A stretch of 40,002 bases of DNA, from contig WAKG01000115.1 in NCBI GenBank assembly GCA_015523445.1, forward strand, positions 1 through 40,002. Reading direction: 5' to 3'. This document shows positions 16,246 to 26,068 of this stretch, piece by piece. The position numbers were made by a program, and so were the translations under genes. The notes under the pieces are model-generated. The model ran no database searches, was not told where the DNA came from, and saw only the letters and a program-made list of their open reading frames with translations. Numbering within the stretch: position 1 is the first letter of the stretch; each line of letters opens with the position of its first letter. Source of the stretch: Desulfurococcales archaeon (GTDB lineage Archaea; Thermoproteota; Thermoprotei_A; Sulfolobales; Acidilobaceae).

Positions 16246-18027
16246 GTGGTTGGCATGGGGTATAGCCCCGAGTGTATGGATAGGCTATCCGACCTAAGAA
16301 TTGTATCAGACCCTGTACACGGAGTCATACGTATACCCCAGCTCCTCTTCGATGGGGTGATAGATGACCCTCTATACCAGAGGCTGAGGAGCATAAAGCA
16401 GCTGGCACTCACCTACTACGTTTACCCTGGTGCGGTTCATACAAGGTTTGAGCATAGCCTTGGAGTAGCCCACGTTGCAGATAAGATACTGGAGGGCGCC
16501 ATATCTAATACCAGGAGGTATATACTCTCTGGGCGCACCTGGGCATCGCCCAGCGATGTGGAGTGCCTATCCCATGTGCTTAGCCACCTAGAGGCTATGC
16601 GGCCAGCCCTCATAGCCGCCGCGCTTCTACACGATGCAGGTCATCAGGCCTACTCCCACAACTTCGAGATGGCGCAGAGGGATCTGCTACTGGTTCTAAA
16701 CAATATGGCTCCTGGGGTGAGGGCTAGCCACGAGATGGTATCGATAGAGCTGGCCACCCTATTCCAGGAGAAGGCTAGGGATAGATGCATCAAGGACGTC
16801 CTATCCGATGCAGTGGAGATCCTCAAGTATGCATACGATAGTAAGTATAGGATAGAGGTAGAGGCTAGTGCGGAGACGAGGCCAGCCTGCCCGGAGGAGG
16901 AGGGCCAGTACAGGAGGTACAGGTACCTGGCGATATCCATCCTGGCCAGCATGATAGATAGCCCGCTAGATGCTGACAGGCTCGACTTCCTCTACCGGGA
17001 CAGCTACTACTCGGGTAACCCACTAGGCTACATAGACATCAACAGGATCTACAATATAGTCGTTATAGTGCCCTACACAGATGGTGATGGGGTTAGGAGG
17101 CTAGCGCTAGGGATAACCGAGAAGGGATCCACAGTCCTAGAGTCAACACTACTAGCCAGGCAGTTCATGTACAACACTGTCTACCTCCACCCCGTGTCTA
17201 TGGGCTACGATGGCATGCAGTTCAGACTGACAGCACTACTATACCTAGTATCCAAGGCCTTAGAGGACATGGGGGCCATGGATAGCCTGCCAGGGACGTA
17301 CAGGAACCTGTTCAACGCTATATCCATGGGATTCGAGAATCCCATAGAGCTCGCCCGCCATGAGAGTGGAAGACTGTCCCTAGCCCTGGTAGACCCCCTG
17401 ATCGACACGGTTACCTCAGAGATAGCCCGGGGAGAGGCTCCTAGAGAGGTCTACGATGCCGCTAGGAGCCATAGGGTGTGGGGGGACTCCCTATGCCTAG
17501 CCCTAGCACTAGCTAGCAGGGGCATAGCGTTTAGGAGGCACTGGAGCTACCTAATGGTTGAAGGCCAGGCCGCTGTAAGTATATCCAGGAAGCTGAGGTC
17601 GATAGTGGAGGGGAGGGCCCGGGAGCTTGACGTTGATAGGTTGAGAACTCTCATTTCACCCATGGTTATACTAAACTATGAAGTACTCAAGGTTTACGAT
17701 AGCGGGGAGCATAGGGTCTACACTATAACCGGATCAGAGGGCAGAGCGGTGGCTGTTGACGTGATCGAGAGTGGAAGGGCCCCCATACTAACAACGCTAG
17801 ACGCTGCTAAGGGGTTCATGCTCTCCAAGATCATGATACTCCATCCCAGCCCCGATACTGGCATGGGCTCCCAGGGGTGGACGGAGAAGAGGGGGAAGAT
17901 CACGGTTGCAGACATAGAGGAGGCCGCTAGGATCTGCCGCATCTCGATGGAGGCGGTTGAGGACCTACTCTCCAGGGCCCGGGAGGACTCGTACAGGCTG
18001 GCGTCAACCCTCCTCGAGGCCTCCTAG
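16246..18027 (+). CDS. HD-domain phosphohydrolase (SAMHD1/dNTPase-like)
   Basis: ISDPVHGVIRIPQLL; QRLRSIKQL...HTRFEHSLGVAHVADKI; AALLHDAGHQAYSHNFE; MIDSPLDADRLDFLYRDSYYSG. Confidence 0.88.
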   Translation: MVGMGYSPECMDRLSDLRIVSDPVHGVIRIPQLLFDGVIDDPLYQRLRSIKQLALTYYVYPGAVHTRFEHSLGVAHVADKILEGAISNTRRYILSGRTWASPSDVECLSHVLSHLEAMRPALIAAALLHDAGHQAYSHNFEMAQRDLLLVLNNMAPGVRASHEMVSIELATLFQEKARDRCIKDVLSDAVEILKYAYDSKYRIEVEASAETRPACPEEEGQYRRYRYLAISILASMIDSPLDADRLDFLYRDSYYSGNPLGYIDINRIYNIVVIVPYTDGDGVRRLALGITEKGSTVLESTLLARQFMYNTVYLHPVSMGYDGMQFRLTALLYLVSKALEDMGAMDSLPGTYRNLFNAISMGFENPIELARHESGRLSLALVDPLIDTVTSEIARGEAPREVYDAARSHRVWGDSLCLALALASRGIAFRRHWSYLMVEGQAAVSISRKLRSIVEGRARELDVDRLRTLISPMVILNYEVLKVYDSGEHRVYTITGSEGRAVAVDVIESGRAPILTTLDAAKGFMLSKIMILHPSPDTGMGSQGWTEKRGKITVADIEEAARICRISMEAVEDLLSRAREDSYRLASTLLEAS

Positions 18028-18684
18028 ACCCTCCCCTCTAGCCTCTCCAGCTACCATCATGACGGCGAATCCCGCAAGCACGATAGCTAGGATCCCTAGT
18101 AGGATGGCGTAGGGCTTGACTCCCAGTACTCTGGCAACGCCGCCACCCCAGGCTAGGAGGCCTAGCCAGGCATAGTCCATCCACACATGGCTTATGTACA
18201 TCACGGTGAAGCCCCGGGTTCCGTGCTTAGCCGCCCCCTCGACCAGGGGGTATCCCACCGTGGCCCACCAGGCTAGGAAATAGGGGTTTAGGGCTGTCAG
18301 CACAACACCTGCTAAGAAGGCCTGAATGGGGGTGAAGGTCCTAGCCCCTGCCTCCACCTCCAGCGTTCCTCCAATGTAGAGGGTGTAGGCGTCCCTGGCT
18401 AGCAGGTAGGAGAAGTATAGTAGGAAGATGACCACTATAGCTACTAGGAGGCGCCTCCACCTGCCCAGCCACCTCATTATACCCTCGAGGAACCTGACCA
18501 GCACGTAGACGTAGGGTAGCTCAGCAGCTGTATGGCCCAGAGCGACTAGGAGGCCCCCCATAGGGCCTAGGCTGGCCCCCACCGCTACCCCCACGGCCGA
18601 GAGGGGTCCGGGGCTGAGGGCGCCGCTGGGTGTTATGAGTAGGGTCTTAGCCACCAGGCTATTCAGCGACACCGTGGAGGGCAC
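18004..18684 (-). CDS. LysE family transporter
   Basis: LSPGPLSAVGVAVGASLGPMGGLLVALGHTAAELPYV; ALNPYFLAWWATVG; ~6 TM. GTG start. Confidence 0.82.
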   Translation of the reverse strand: MPSTVSLNSLVAKTLLITPSGALSPGPLSAVGVAVGASLGPMGGLLVALGHTAAELPYVYVLVRFLEGIMRWLGRWRRLLVAIVVIFLLYFSYLLARDAYTLYIGGTLEVEAGARTFTPIQAFLAGVVLTALNPYFLAWWATVGYPLVEGAAKHGTRGFTVMYISHVWMDYAWLGLLAWGGGVARVLGVKPYAILLGILAIVLAGFAVMMVAGEARGEGLGGLEEG

Positions 18685-18767
18685 CTCTAGAGCGAGACGA
18701 CTGTTAGCCCACTTAAAACTTGAGGTGGCCCTCCTTGTTTATAGTAATGGTTTTATTCCCGGATTGA

Positions 18768-20792
18768 ATGTGTGGTTTACTAGACGCTCCTGTGGGATTA
18801 GTGTGGGGTGGTGTCTTGTCTGAGGAGGCTCTACCCTTCAAGGAGAAGTACTATCCTGGCCTAGAGGAGTACCTGGACTTCTACGAGGAGAGCGTAGGGG
18901 ACATAGAGGGGTTCTGGGACTCAAGGGCCCGGGAGCTGGAGTGGTATAGGACCTGGGATAAGGTCCTGGACGACGACAGTAACCCGCCCTTCTACAGGTG
19001 GTTCATAGGGGCCGAGACAAACATCAACCTCAACGCCCTAGACAGGTGGATCGGCACCCCGATCTTCGACAAGGTGGCCTACTACTGGGAGGGCGAGCCT
19101 GGGGATAGGAGGACGATAAGCTATAGGGAGCTGTACAGGGAGGTGAATAGGCTAGCCTGGAGCCTTAGAGAGGAGGTAGGGATTAAGCCCGGGGATACAG
19201 TCACAATCTACCTCCCAATGATCCCCGAGCTACCCACAACCATGCTAGCAGTAACCAGAATAGGCGGGATCCACAGCGTGGTGTTCTCGGGCTTCAGCAG
19301 CAGGGCCCTGGCTGACCGTATAGTCGATGCCAAGGCCAAAGTCCTTGTGACCGCTGACGGGTTCTACAGGAGGGGCAGGGTTATCAGGCTGAAGGACTCG
19401 GCCGACGAGGCTATAGCCCTGGCTAGGGAGCAGGGGGTAGAGGTTGAGAAGGTTGTAGTGGTTAGGAGGGCCGGGGCGGAGGTTTCGTGGAGCGAAGGCC
19501 GCGATGTGTGGTATCATGACCTGCTGGAGAGGGCACCCAGCAGGGCCTACGTTAGGCCCGAGCCTAGGAAGGCGACCGACGTGCTCTTCATACTCTACAC
19601 GAGCGGTACGACTGGGAGGCCCAAGGGGATCATGCACAGCGTCGGTGGATACATGACCTACGTCTACAACGTGTTCCAGTGGAACTGGGACCCGGCCCCG
19701 GGGGACGTGTATTGGTGCGCCGCAGATATAGGCTGGATCACAGGGCACACCTACATAGTCTACGGCCCCCTGATGAATGGTGTAACAAGCGTCATGTACG
19801 AGGGGGCCCCCGACTACCCGGATCCCAGCAGGATATGGGCCATGGTGGATAGGTATGACGTGACAACCTTCTACACCAGCCCCACCCTACTCAGACTACT
19901 CAGGAAGTATGGGGACCAGTGGGTGGAGAAGCACAGCCTCGAGACCCTCCGCCTCCTAGGCACCGTGGGGGAGCCGATCAACCCGGAGGTGTGGAAGTGG
20001 TACTATGAGAAGATCGGGAAGAGGAGGGCCCCGATAGTCGATACTTGGTGGCAGACCGAGACGGGGGCTGCTATGATAAGCCCTGCCCCTGGGATAAGCC
20101 TAGTACCCCTGAAGCCTGGAAGCGCCACCCTACCCCTACCCGGCATAGTGGCTGAGGTCCTAGACTACACCGGGGACCCCGCGGAGCCCGGGAAGAAGGG
20201 GTTGCTGGTGATTAAGAAGCCGTGGCCAGGCATGCTCATGGGTATATGGGGCGACCCGGAGAGGTACGTGAGGACCTACTGGAGCACGTTCAGCAAGCCC
20301 GAGGAGGGTGTCTGGATCTACTACCCGGCAGACTACGCGGTTAGGGACGGGGATGGCTACTTCTGGCTACTGGGCAGGGCTGATGAGGTCCTCAACGTAG
20401 CTGGCCATAGGCTGGGCACCATAGAGCTGGAGGACGCCATACTAACCCATCCAGCAGTGAGCGAGGCAGCAGTCGTGGGGGCCCCAGACCCGGTGAAGGG
20501 CCAGGTCCCCGTGGCTGCTGTCGTCCTTAGGGACGGCTACGAGCCCAGCCCGGAGCTGGAGGAGGATATTAAGAGGAGGGTGAGGGAGCTGATAGGCCCC
20601 ATAGCGGTCCCGGCCAGGATACTATTCGTGAAGAAGCTCCCCAAGACCAGGAGCGGCAAGATAATGAGGAGGATACTAATCGCCCTCCTCCAGGACAAGC
20701 CGATCGGGGACACCTCAACCCTCGAGGACCCCACCGCCGTCGAGGAGGTAAAGAAGGCCGTGGAGGAGTTCAAGAGGCTAGCCAAGGGATGA
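18768..20792 (+). CDS. acs: Acetyl-CoA synthetase (AMP-forming)
   Basis: LFILYTSGTTGRPKGIMHS; YWCAADIGWITGHTYIVYGPL; DTWWQTETGAAMISP; LPKTRSGKIMRRIL. The true start may be TTG 18816. Confidence 0.94.
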   Translation: MCGLLDAPVGLVWGGVLSEEALPFKEKYYPGLEEYLDFYEESVGDIEGFWDSRARELEWYRTWDKVLDDDSNPPFYRWFIGAETNINLNALDRWIGTPIFDKVAYYWEGEPGDRRTISYRELYREVNRLAWSLREEVGIKPGDTVTIYLPMIPELPTTMLAVTRIGGIHSVVFSGFSSRALADRIVDAKAKVLVTADGFYRRGRVIRLKDSADEAIALAREQGVEVEKVVVVRRAGAEVSWSEGRDVWYHDLLERAPSRAYVRPEPRKATDVLFILYTSGTTGRPKGIMHSVGGYMTYVYNVFQWNWDPAPGDVYWCAADIGWITGHTYIVYGPLMNGVTSVMYEGAPDYPDPSRIWAMVDRYDVTTFYTSPTLLRLLRKYGDQWVEKHSLETLRLLGTVGEPINPEVWKWYYEKIGKRRAPIVDTWWQTETGAAMISPAPGISLVPLKPGSATLPLPGIVAEVLDYTGDPAEPGKKGLLVIKKPWPGMLMGIWGDPERYVRTYWSTFSKPEEGVWIYYPADYAVRDGDGYFWLLGRADEVLNVAGHRLGTIELEDAILTHPAVSEAAVVGAPDPVKGQVPVAAVVLRDGYEPSPELEEDIKRRVRELIGPIAVPARILFVKKLPKTRSGKIMRRILIALLQDKPIGDTSTLEDPTAVEEVKKAVEEFKRLAKG

Positions 20793-21724
20793 GGGAGCCC
20801 AGGACCTGCGTCATAGACGCCCATACCCACTCCCCCGGAGGCCCCCGAGGGATAAGGGGCCTAGTGAGGAGGCTAAGGTCCTCGGGGGCTCACGCCGCCG
20901 TAATACTAGGCATCCCCCCGCTCAAGCCCCCAAGCATACCCATGGATGAGGTGGTCAGGGAGCACGCCAGGGCGGAGGGGCTGATAAGAAAGTATGCCCC
21001 ATGGATCGCGGAGGCCCTAAGCCCCGAGAGCCTTATGGCCTCCACTATACTCCTAACACGCTCCCTCCAGCCCCTATGCCAGGCCCTGGGCACGGGTAGG
21101 GGTGACTATACCATACTGGCTGGGGTGAACCTAGGCATGGAGGGCGAGGACCTTGCCAAGTGGCTCCACAATGCCCTAGACAGGGGTGCGGGCGGCTTCA
21201 AGGTCATATCCACCCTCCAGCTCAGATACCTTGACGACCCCTCAATGCGCATAGTCTTGGAGGTGGCGGAGAAGCGCGGGGTCCCCGTAGTAGTCCATGC
21301 AGGGTGTGACCCCGGTATATGGGAACTCCCCGCCTTCTGCCGCTACGGCGATCCTTCGAGGCTTGAGGGGCTACTGAGGGAGCACCGGGATGCAGTGATT
21401 GTTATCGCCCATGCAGGGGGGTACAGTGCTATAGCCCCGGGGGTCTTCACAGAGGAGGCCCTCCACCTGGCTAGAAGGTTTAATGGTGTTAGGGTTGACA
21501 CTTCAGCACTCCCCCCGGAGCTGGCCGCCTATGTGGCCTCAACCCTCCCCAAGGGTAAGGTCCTCTATGGCACCGATTACCCTGTGGTTGATGGCCTGGA
21601 CCCGGGAGCCTACCTTAGAGAGGTCTATACGATCCTCAGGACACGGGGCGTATCGAGGGAAAGGCTAGAGGCATATCTCCACGGGGCGGCGGAGGAGGTC
21701 TTCGGGGTCAAGTGTCCAGGGTGA
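20789..21724 (+). CDS. Amidohydrolase family protein (TIM-barrel metal-dependent hydrolase)
   Basis: CVIDAHTHSPGG; VPVVVHAGCDPGIW; VIVIAHAGGYSAIAPG; LYGTDYPVVDG. Start overlaps the acs stop (ATGA). Confidence 0.85.
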   Translation: MREPRTCVIDAHTHSPGGPRGIRGLVRRLRSSGAHAAVILGIPPLKPPSIPMDEVVREHARAEGLIRKYAPWIAEALSPESLMASTILLTRSLQPLCQALGTGRGDYTILAGVNLGMEGEDLAKWLHNALDRGAGGFKVISTLQLRYLDDPSMRIVLEVAEKRGVPVVVHAGCDPGIWELPAFCRYGDPSRLEGLLREHRDAVIVIAHAGGYSAIAPGVFTEEALHLARRFNGVRVDTSALPPELAAYVASTLPKGKVLYGTDYPVVDGLDPGAYLREVYTILRTRGVSRERLEAYLHGAAEEVFGVKCPG

Positions 21725-21782
21725 TACCACGCCTGCACCTCCCACTACCCCCTGGACCCCTACATATTGTGGGGGTCCAGGG

Positions 21783-22592
21783 TTGGATGATGATGTGAAG
21801 GTATTAACGCCTGGCTTCAGGCTACTGTTAGACATAATAGCCTCGGCGGTGGGAGCAGGACTTGCATATAGCTTCGCAGCAACCCAGGCCCCGGGCCCCG
21901 GTATGTGGGCTGACGCAGCCTACTCCGCTATACTGGCTGTTACCGGAATTGTCTCTGGGGTACCCGGGCCGCTGCTGGCGGCGTCCTCGCTCCCCGTGGC
22001 TGTGTGGGGGCTTATACCGGCTAAGGCAGCCCTACTAGCCCCCTTGCTGGCTAGGGCTGCCAGGTTCCTGTGGGACGTTAGGATCCTGGTGCATGGGATG
22101 AGCAGGCTTGGTAGGATGATCGATACCCTCCTGATCCAGGCAGGTATCCTGGCTGCTATAGCCCTAGTCGGCGGGGCCCTTAGCCTCTACATGGTCGAGT
22201 CTGGAGCCCAGGGCAGCGGGGTCTCTAGCGTGTGGGACGCCTTCTGGCTAGCCCTGGTCACGATAACCACTGTGGGCTATGGAGATGTGGTCCCCTCCAC
22301 GCCAGAGGGGAGGGCTATAGCAAGCCTCCTCATGCTCGTCGGCATAGGCCTATTCACATTCTTCCTATCAAGCCTGGCCTCAGGAATATCTAGGATCGCT
22401 ACCATAGGGGAGGAGCCGCGCAACCCCCTGGAGAGGAGGAAGAAGATCATAGCGGAGATGATCAGGAACATAGAGGAGCTGGGCGAGGAGGACTTCAACA
22501 GGCTCAAGGCCCAGCTAGACCTACTATACCTCCTAGCCACGGCGGAGAGGAGGGTAAAGAAGGGTATGGAGAAGCTTATGGACCAAGTATGA
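21783..22592 (+). CDS. Potassium channel family protein
   Basis: Pore signature VTITTVGYGDVVPSTPEGR flanked by TM helices; TTG start. Confidence 0.9.
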   Translation: MDDDVKVLTPGFRLLLDIIASAVGAGLAYSFAATQAPGPGMWADAAYSAILAVTGIVSGVPGPLLAASSLPVAVWGLIPAKAALLAPLLARAARFLWDVRILVHGMSRLGRMIDTLLIQAGILAAIALVGGALSLYMVESGAQGSGVSSVWDAFWLALVTITTVGYGDVVPSTPEGRAIASLLMLVGIGLFTFFLSSLASGISRIATIGEEPRNPLERRKKIIAEMIRNIEELGEEDFNRLKAQLDLLYLLATAERRVKKGMEKLMDQV

Positions 22593-23211
22593 GGCCCGGG
22601 TCCCTTAGGAATGGGTTCCACTCTAGCTCCCTCCCCATACTAGTCTCGGGCCCGTGGCCCGGCAGCAGCCTAGTCCTAGGGTCTAGCACGTCCTTAACCC
22701 TCTCTATACTCCTCACCATCTCCAGGGGGCTGGAGCCGGGCAGGTCCACCCTTCCTATCCCATCCATGAATATCAGGTCCCCTACTAGCGCTAGGGGAGG
22801 GTCCTCTGTGTAGAGTATTATATGGTCTGGGCTATGGCCTGGAGTGTGCATCACTCTGAACACCAGTCCTCCAACTGATAGCGTTTCTCCATCTACCAGT
22901 ATAAGGTCGGGCTGGGATTCCTGGATGCGGGCCTCTAGTCCCCAGGACCTGGCTAGTGCGGCCGACTCCATAGCCACTCTTGGCTCTAGGGGATGCGCTG
23001 CTAGTATGGCTCCCTCCTTTTTGAGGCAGTCCACGCCCTGTGTGTGGTCGAAGTGTCCATGGGTTACGGCTATTACTATTCTTCTACAGCCTAGCCTGGC
23101 CACCTTCTCCCCTATACACTCGCCTGGGTCCACTACTAGGCATTCTCCCCGGCTCTTTATGATGTATGTGTTTACCTGTAACTGCCCTAGTACCAGCTTC
23201 TTGACGTTCAA
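22576..23211 (-). CDS. MBL-fold metallohydrolase (glyoxalase II-like)
   Basis: VTHGHFDHTQGVDCL; HTPGHSPDHIILY; LVGDLIFMDGIGRVDLPG; LLPGHGPETSMGRE. Confidence 0.9.
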   Translation of the reverse strand: MNVKKLVLGQLQVNTYIIKSRGECLVVDPGECIGEKVARLGCRRIVIAVTHGHFDHTQGVDCLKKEGAILAAHPLEPRVAMESAALARSWGLEARIQESQPDLILVDGETLSVGGLVFRVMHTPGHSPDHIILYTEDPPLALVGDLIFMDGIGRVDLPGSSPLEMVRSIERVKDVLDPRTRLLPGHGPETSMGRELEWNPFLRDPGLILGP

Positions 23212-23229
23212 CCCCTAGGCCTCGAGTGA

Positions 23230-25296
23230 CTAGTCTAACCGCGCCTCATTTATCTGTTCTAGCGTGTACATGTTGTATGCCCTTACTATTAGCGTTGTTT
23301 CTGGCTGTTGGCCTGGTGACATGTATGTTACTGGCGTGGCTTTGCCCGTTGTTGAGGCTAGGTATATTGTGTCTTCTATGTGGAATGCCTTGAGTAGCGC
23401 TTCCTCCGGGCCTATCCATAGGTATCCCTTCAGGGCTAGCTCTGGCTTGGTTGTGTTTACTTGGACTACCGCGTACCCCTTCATCGTGCCCTTGCCAGTG
23501 CCGTTGTAGACTACTATGGGTACTGATATGATGCCCTTCTCCATGTCTATGTCTAGCAGCCTGTAGCCATAGGGGAGGTCTATTAGGGGGCTCCATGCTG
23601 AGAGCCCCTTGATGTAGAGCCTATCCATGGGCTCGGGAGCCCCCTTGGTTGATATATTGTATATGGTCAACCTGACACTGTCTAGTCTATCTGTCCTCTC
23701 ATAGCCTATGCCTAGTAGCAGGCCTCCTGGTAGGGGGTGTAGGTAGTCATCGAAGCCTGGAGCCTTCAGGTACCCCATTATCACTGGCTCCCTCGGGTCT
23801 GTCAGGTTTATCGCGAAGAGTGGGTCAACCCGGCGGAAGGTTACCAGGTATACCATGTCGCCCATGAACCTGACACCATATATATCCTCGTTAACCGCTA
23901 TCTCATCCAGCCTTGACACTTCTCTTAGGCTACCAGCGTCTAGTATGTAGAGCCTAACCTTTGACCACTCCACAGTGTCAACAACAACCCTGAGGTATCC
24001 CTTATACTCGTCCATGCCCCAGGTGTCCCTGACCCTGCCATCTACCACTGTGTACGCCTCTACCTCGCCCCTGACCGGGTCAATCCTTGTGATCATCGTG
24101 TTCGGCTCTGCCTTTGGCACTGGCCTGACTATGACGACCAGCTGCTCCACCTCTAGGCTGGGGCCCGGCAGCCTGGCTGGCTCTAGTATAACGGGGCCTC
24201 CCCAGCCCGTCTGGGCTACATATAGGGTGCCGTTGGCCGTCATATAGATCGCTGTTGCCCTGGGCCCCAGTATACCAGTGTAAGTATAGCTCATATTCCT
24301 AACATCTACTGCTACTACATTAACGTATGTCTCAGGAGTGCCTGTTACAGCCACTTTATCCGGGCTAGGGGGCATACCATTGATCAGGGGCCTTAAACCG
24401 GGGTATGATGCCGGCTGGTTTAGCACTAGCACTAGGGTGTCGTTGAGTAGGCGTGAATCCACTAAGCTACCAGTTGCCCAAAGCGTGCCTACTACCCCGG
24501 CGCCAGGGCTGTACTTGACTATGAAGACTCTATCCAGCCCCCACTGTGAACTCTCCCTTATAACAGCGATCACGCCATCCTGGTGGAGGTAAACGCCCTC
24601 TATCCAGGGCCATGTAGGTATGCCAGCCGCGGGTATAAGCCTCCCGCTTACATTGTATGCTATAATAACCTCCTTCCCCACGCCCTCAAGCAGGTCCTTA
24701 ATACTGATGCTGTCAACTATGCTTAGCTCCTCAGGGGGCCACGCTTTGACCAGGTATAACATGTCCCTAGTCGCCACGAATGCATGGGTTCCATTCACCT
24801 TGACCACGTCAACCTCATCAACACCCTGAACCCTGACATTGGTCTTACTATACTCTCCTGGAGTCTCCCGCGGCATTGAGGTGGCTGGAACCCCCATCTC
24901 CGGTACAGCTGCGATGGGGGCTGCGATGGGGGTTACCGTGACTGGGCCCACGTCCTTGTATAGGGGTCTGGGGCTCCATTGTGATACTTCTGCAAGCAGC
25001 TGGTCTATGCTCTCCCAGCTTAGAGGCTCTACTATCCCATCTTCCACGCTGAAGCCATTCTCCTCTCTGATATCCTGCTGACCTTGCTGGGGGCTCCATG
25101 TTATTGTCCTTTGTATAGTGTATGTTACTGTCTTGGATATTGTAGTGGTAGTCGTCTCTACACTCTGCTGTGTTGCTGTTTGCATGCCTGTGTAGAATGC
25201 TATGGGTATTAGTAGGATAGCTAGTAGCAGTGCCGCTAGTGGTACCGACACCGTTTTACCCGTGTACCTTGACATGCGTCTCACCACTTGTATCAT
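23230..25296 (-). CDS. Secreted beta-propeller domain protein
   Basis: N-terminal TM/signal (VPLAALLLAILLIPIAFYTG), GEYSKTNVRVQGVDEVDVVKVNGTHAFVA motif of the Beta_propel family, repeated strand-rich blades. Likely start ATG 25275. Confidence 0.85.
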   Translation of the reverse strand: MIQVVRRMSRYTGKTVSVPLAALLLAILLIPIAFYTGMQTATQQSVETTTTTISKTVTYTIQRTITWSPQQGQQDIREENGFSVEDGIVEPLSWESIDQLLAEVSQWSPRPLYKDVGPVTVTPIAAPIAAVPEMGVPATSMPRETPGEYSKTNVRVQGVDEVDVVKVNGTHAFVATRDMLYLVKAWPPEELSIVDSISIKDLLEGVGKEVIIAYNVSGRLIPAAGIPTWPWIEGVYLHQDGVIAVIRESSQWGLDRVFIVKYSPGAGVVGTLWATGSLVDSRLLNDTLVLVLNQPASYPGLRPLINGMPPSPDKVAVTGTPETYVNVVAVDVRNMSYTYTGILGPRATAIYMTANGTLYVAQTGWGGPVILEPARLPGPSLEVEQLVVIVRPVPKAEPNTMITRIDPVRGEVEAYTVVDGRVRDTWGMDEYKGYLRVVVDTVEWSKVRLYILDAGSLREVSRLDEIAVNEDIYGVRFMGDMVYLVTFRRVDPLFAINLTDPREPVIMGYLKAPGFDDYLHPLPGGLLLGIGYERTDRLDSVRLTIYNISTKGAPEPMDRLYIKGLSAWSPLIDLPYGYRLLDIDMEKGIISVPIVVYNGTGKGTMKGYAVVQVNTTKPELALKGYLWIGPEEALLKAFHIEDTIYLASTTGKATPVTYMSPGQQPETTLIVRAYNMYTLEQINEARLD

Positions 25297-25361
25297 GGAC
25301 TGGCTATGGTTATAGATCTAGGCATTGGAGCATTGTTCCTAGCCGTGTTCTAGCGTCTAGT

Positions 25362-25655
25362 CTAGCGTGGTGGCAGGAGTAGGCTCCTGCATTCTCCCCC
25401 TGTTCCCCTTTCTAGGTGCGCCCTGTGTATGCAGCAGGTTGCAACTCCCTCGCCGCTGGGGTCTTGTATGTCCACTAGTATGTACTCTCCCTCTATCCTG
25501 GCCTTAAGGTTGTGGGGCCTCCTGGATATGTTCCTGACTGTGACTTCTAGGGTCTTGCCCTGGTATGTTATCCTGATCTTTGCATTGTAGAGCTTGTTCC
25601 CCGCCTCCTCTATGGCTAGGAGTTGGGCTGTTGGTGTATACACGCCGACCATCAT
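25362..25655 (-). CDS. Hypothetical protein (97 aa)
   Basis: Uninterrupted ORF between co-oriented genes; beta-rich sequence KIRITYQGKTLEVTVRNISRRPHNLKARIEGEYILVDIQDPSG. Confidence 0.55.
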   Translation of the reverse strand: MMVGVYTPTAQLLAIEEAGNKLYNAKIRITYQGKTLEVTVRNISRRPHNLKARIEGEYILVDIQDPSGEGVATCCIHRAHLERGTGGECRSLLLPPR

Positions 25656-25705
25656 ATATATTTATATGTTAGAATTTTGCTGGTTAAATACCTTACCGGG
25701 AAACC

Positions 25706-26068
25706 CTAGCCGCTACACCCCTCCCTAACCCGCTCAACCAGCTCCCTACACTCCCCCAACCTCCTCCTAGACGTTATAGAGCCGGAGCTAGCCGCCCTCT
25801 CGAGAGCCTCAACCACCCTACACAGGAACTCCTCTAGACCAACACCGGCTAAAGCCAGAGCCCTCTCCAAGCCTAGAGGCCTAGTAAAGGTGTTCATGAA
25901 TGGGAGGGTCTCATCAAGTATTATTGTGCGTAGCCCCACTCCTATACTGTTATTAGCAATAACCGCTTTATCCCTAGAGACCGGTATATGAACCTCATAA
26001 TCTCCTGGAGGTGGAGCCAGGCACCTGACCAGCTCCTCACCCTGAAGGCCCTCGCATGGACACGCCAT
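25706..26068 (-). CDS. Hypothetical protein (120 aa), translationally coupled to the NfeD-like gene
   Basis: Start overlaps the stop of the upstream NfeD-like gene at 26068; amphipathic C-terminal helices, conserved-looking Cys. Confidence 0.6.
   Translation of the reverse strand: MACPCEGLQGEELVRCLAPPPGDYEVHIPVSRDKAVIANNSIGVGLRTIILDETLPFMNTFTRPLGLERALALAGVGLEEFLCRVVEALERAASSGSITSRRRLGECRELVERVREGCSG

Noticed and set aside
23264-25081. Plus-strand ORFs opposite the beta-propeller gene (e.g. 23975..24247, 24839..25081)
   Set aside because: Antisense shadows with Ser/Thr/Pro-rich composition; the opposite strand encodes a recognisable domain protein.
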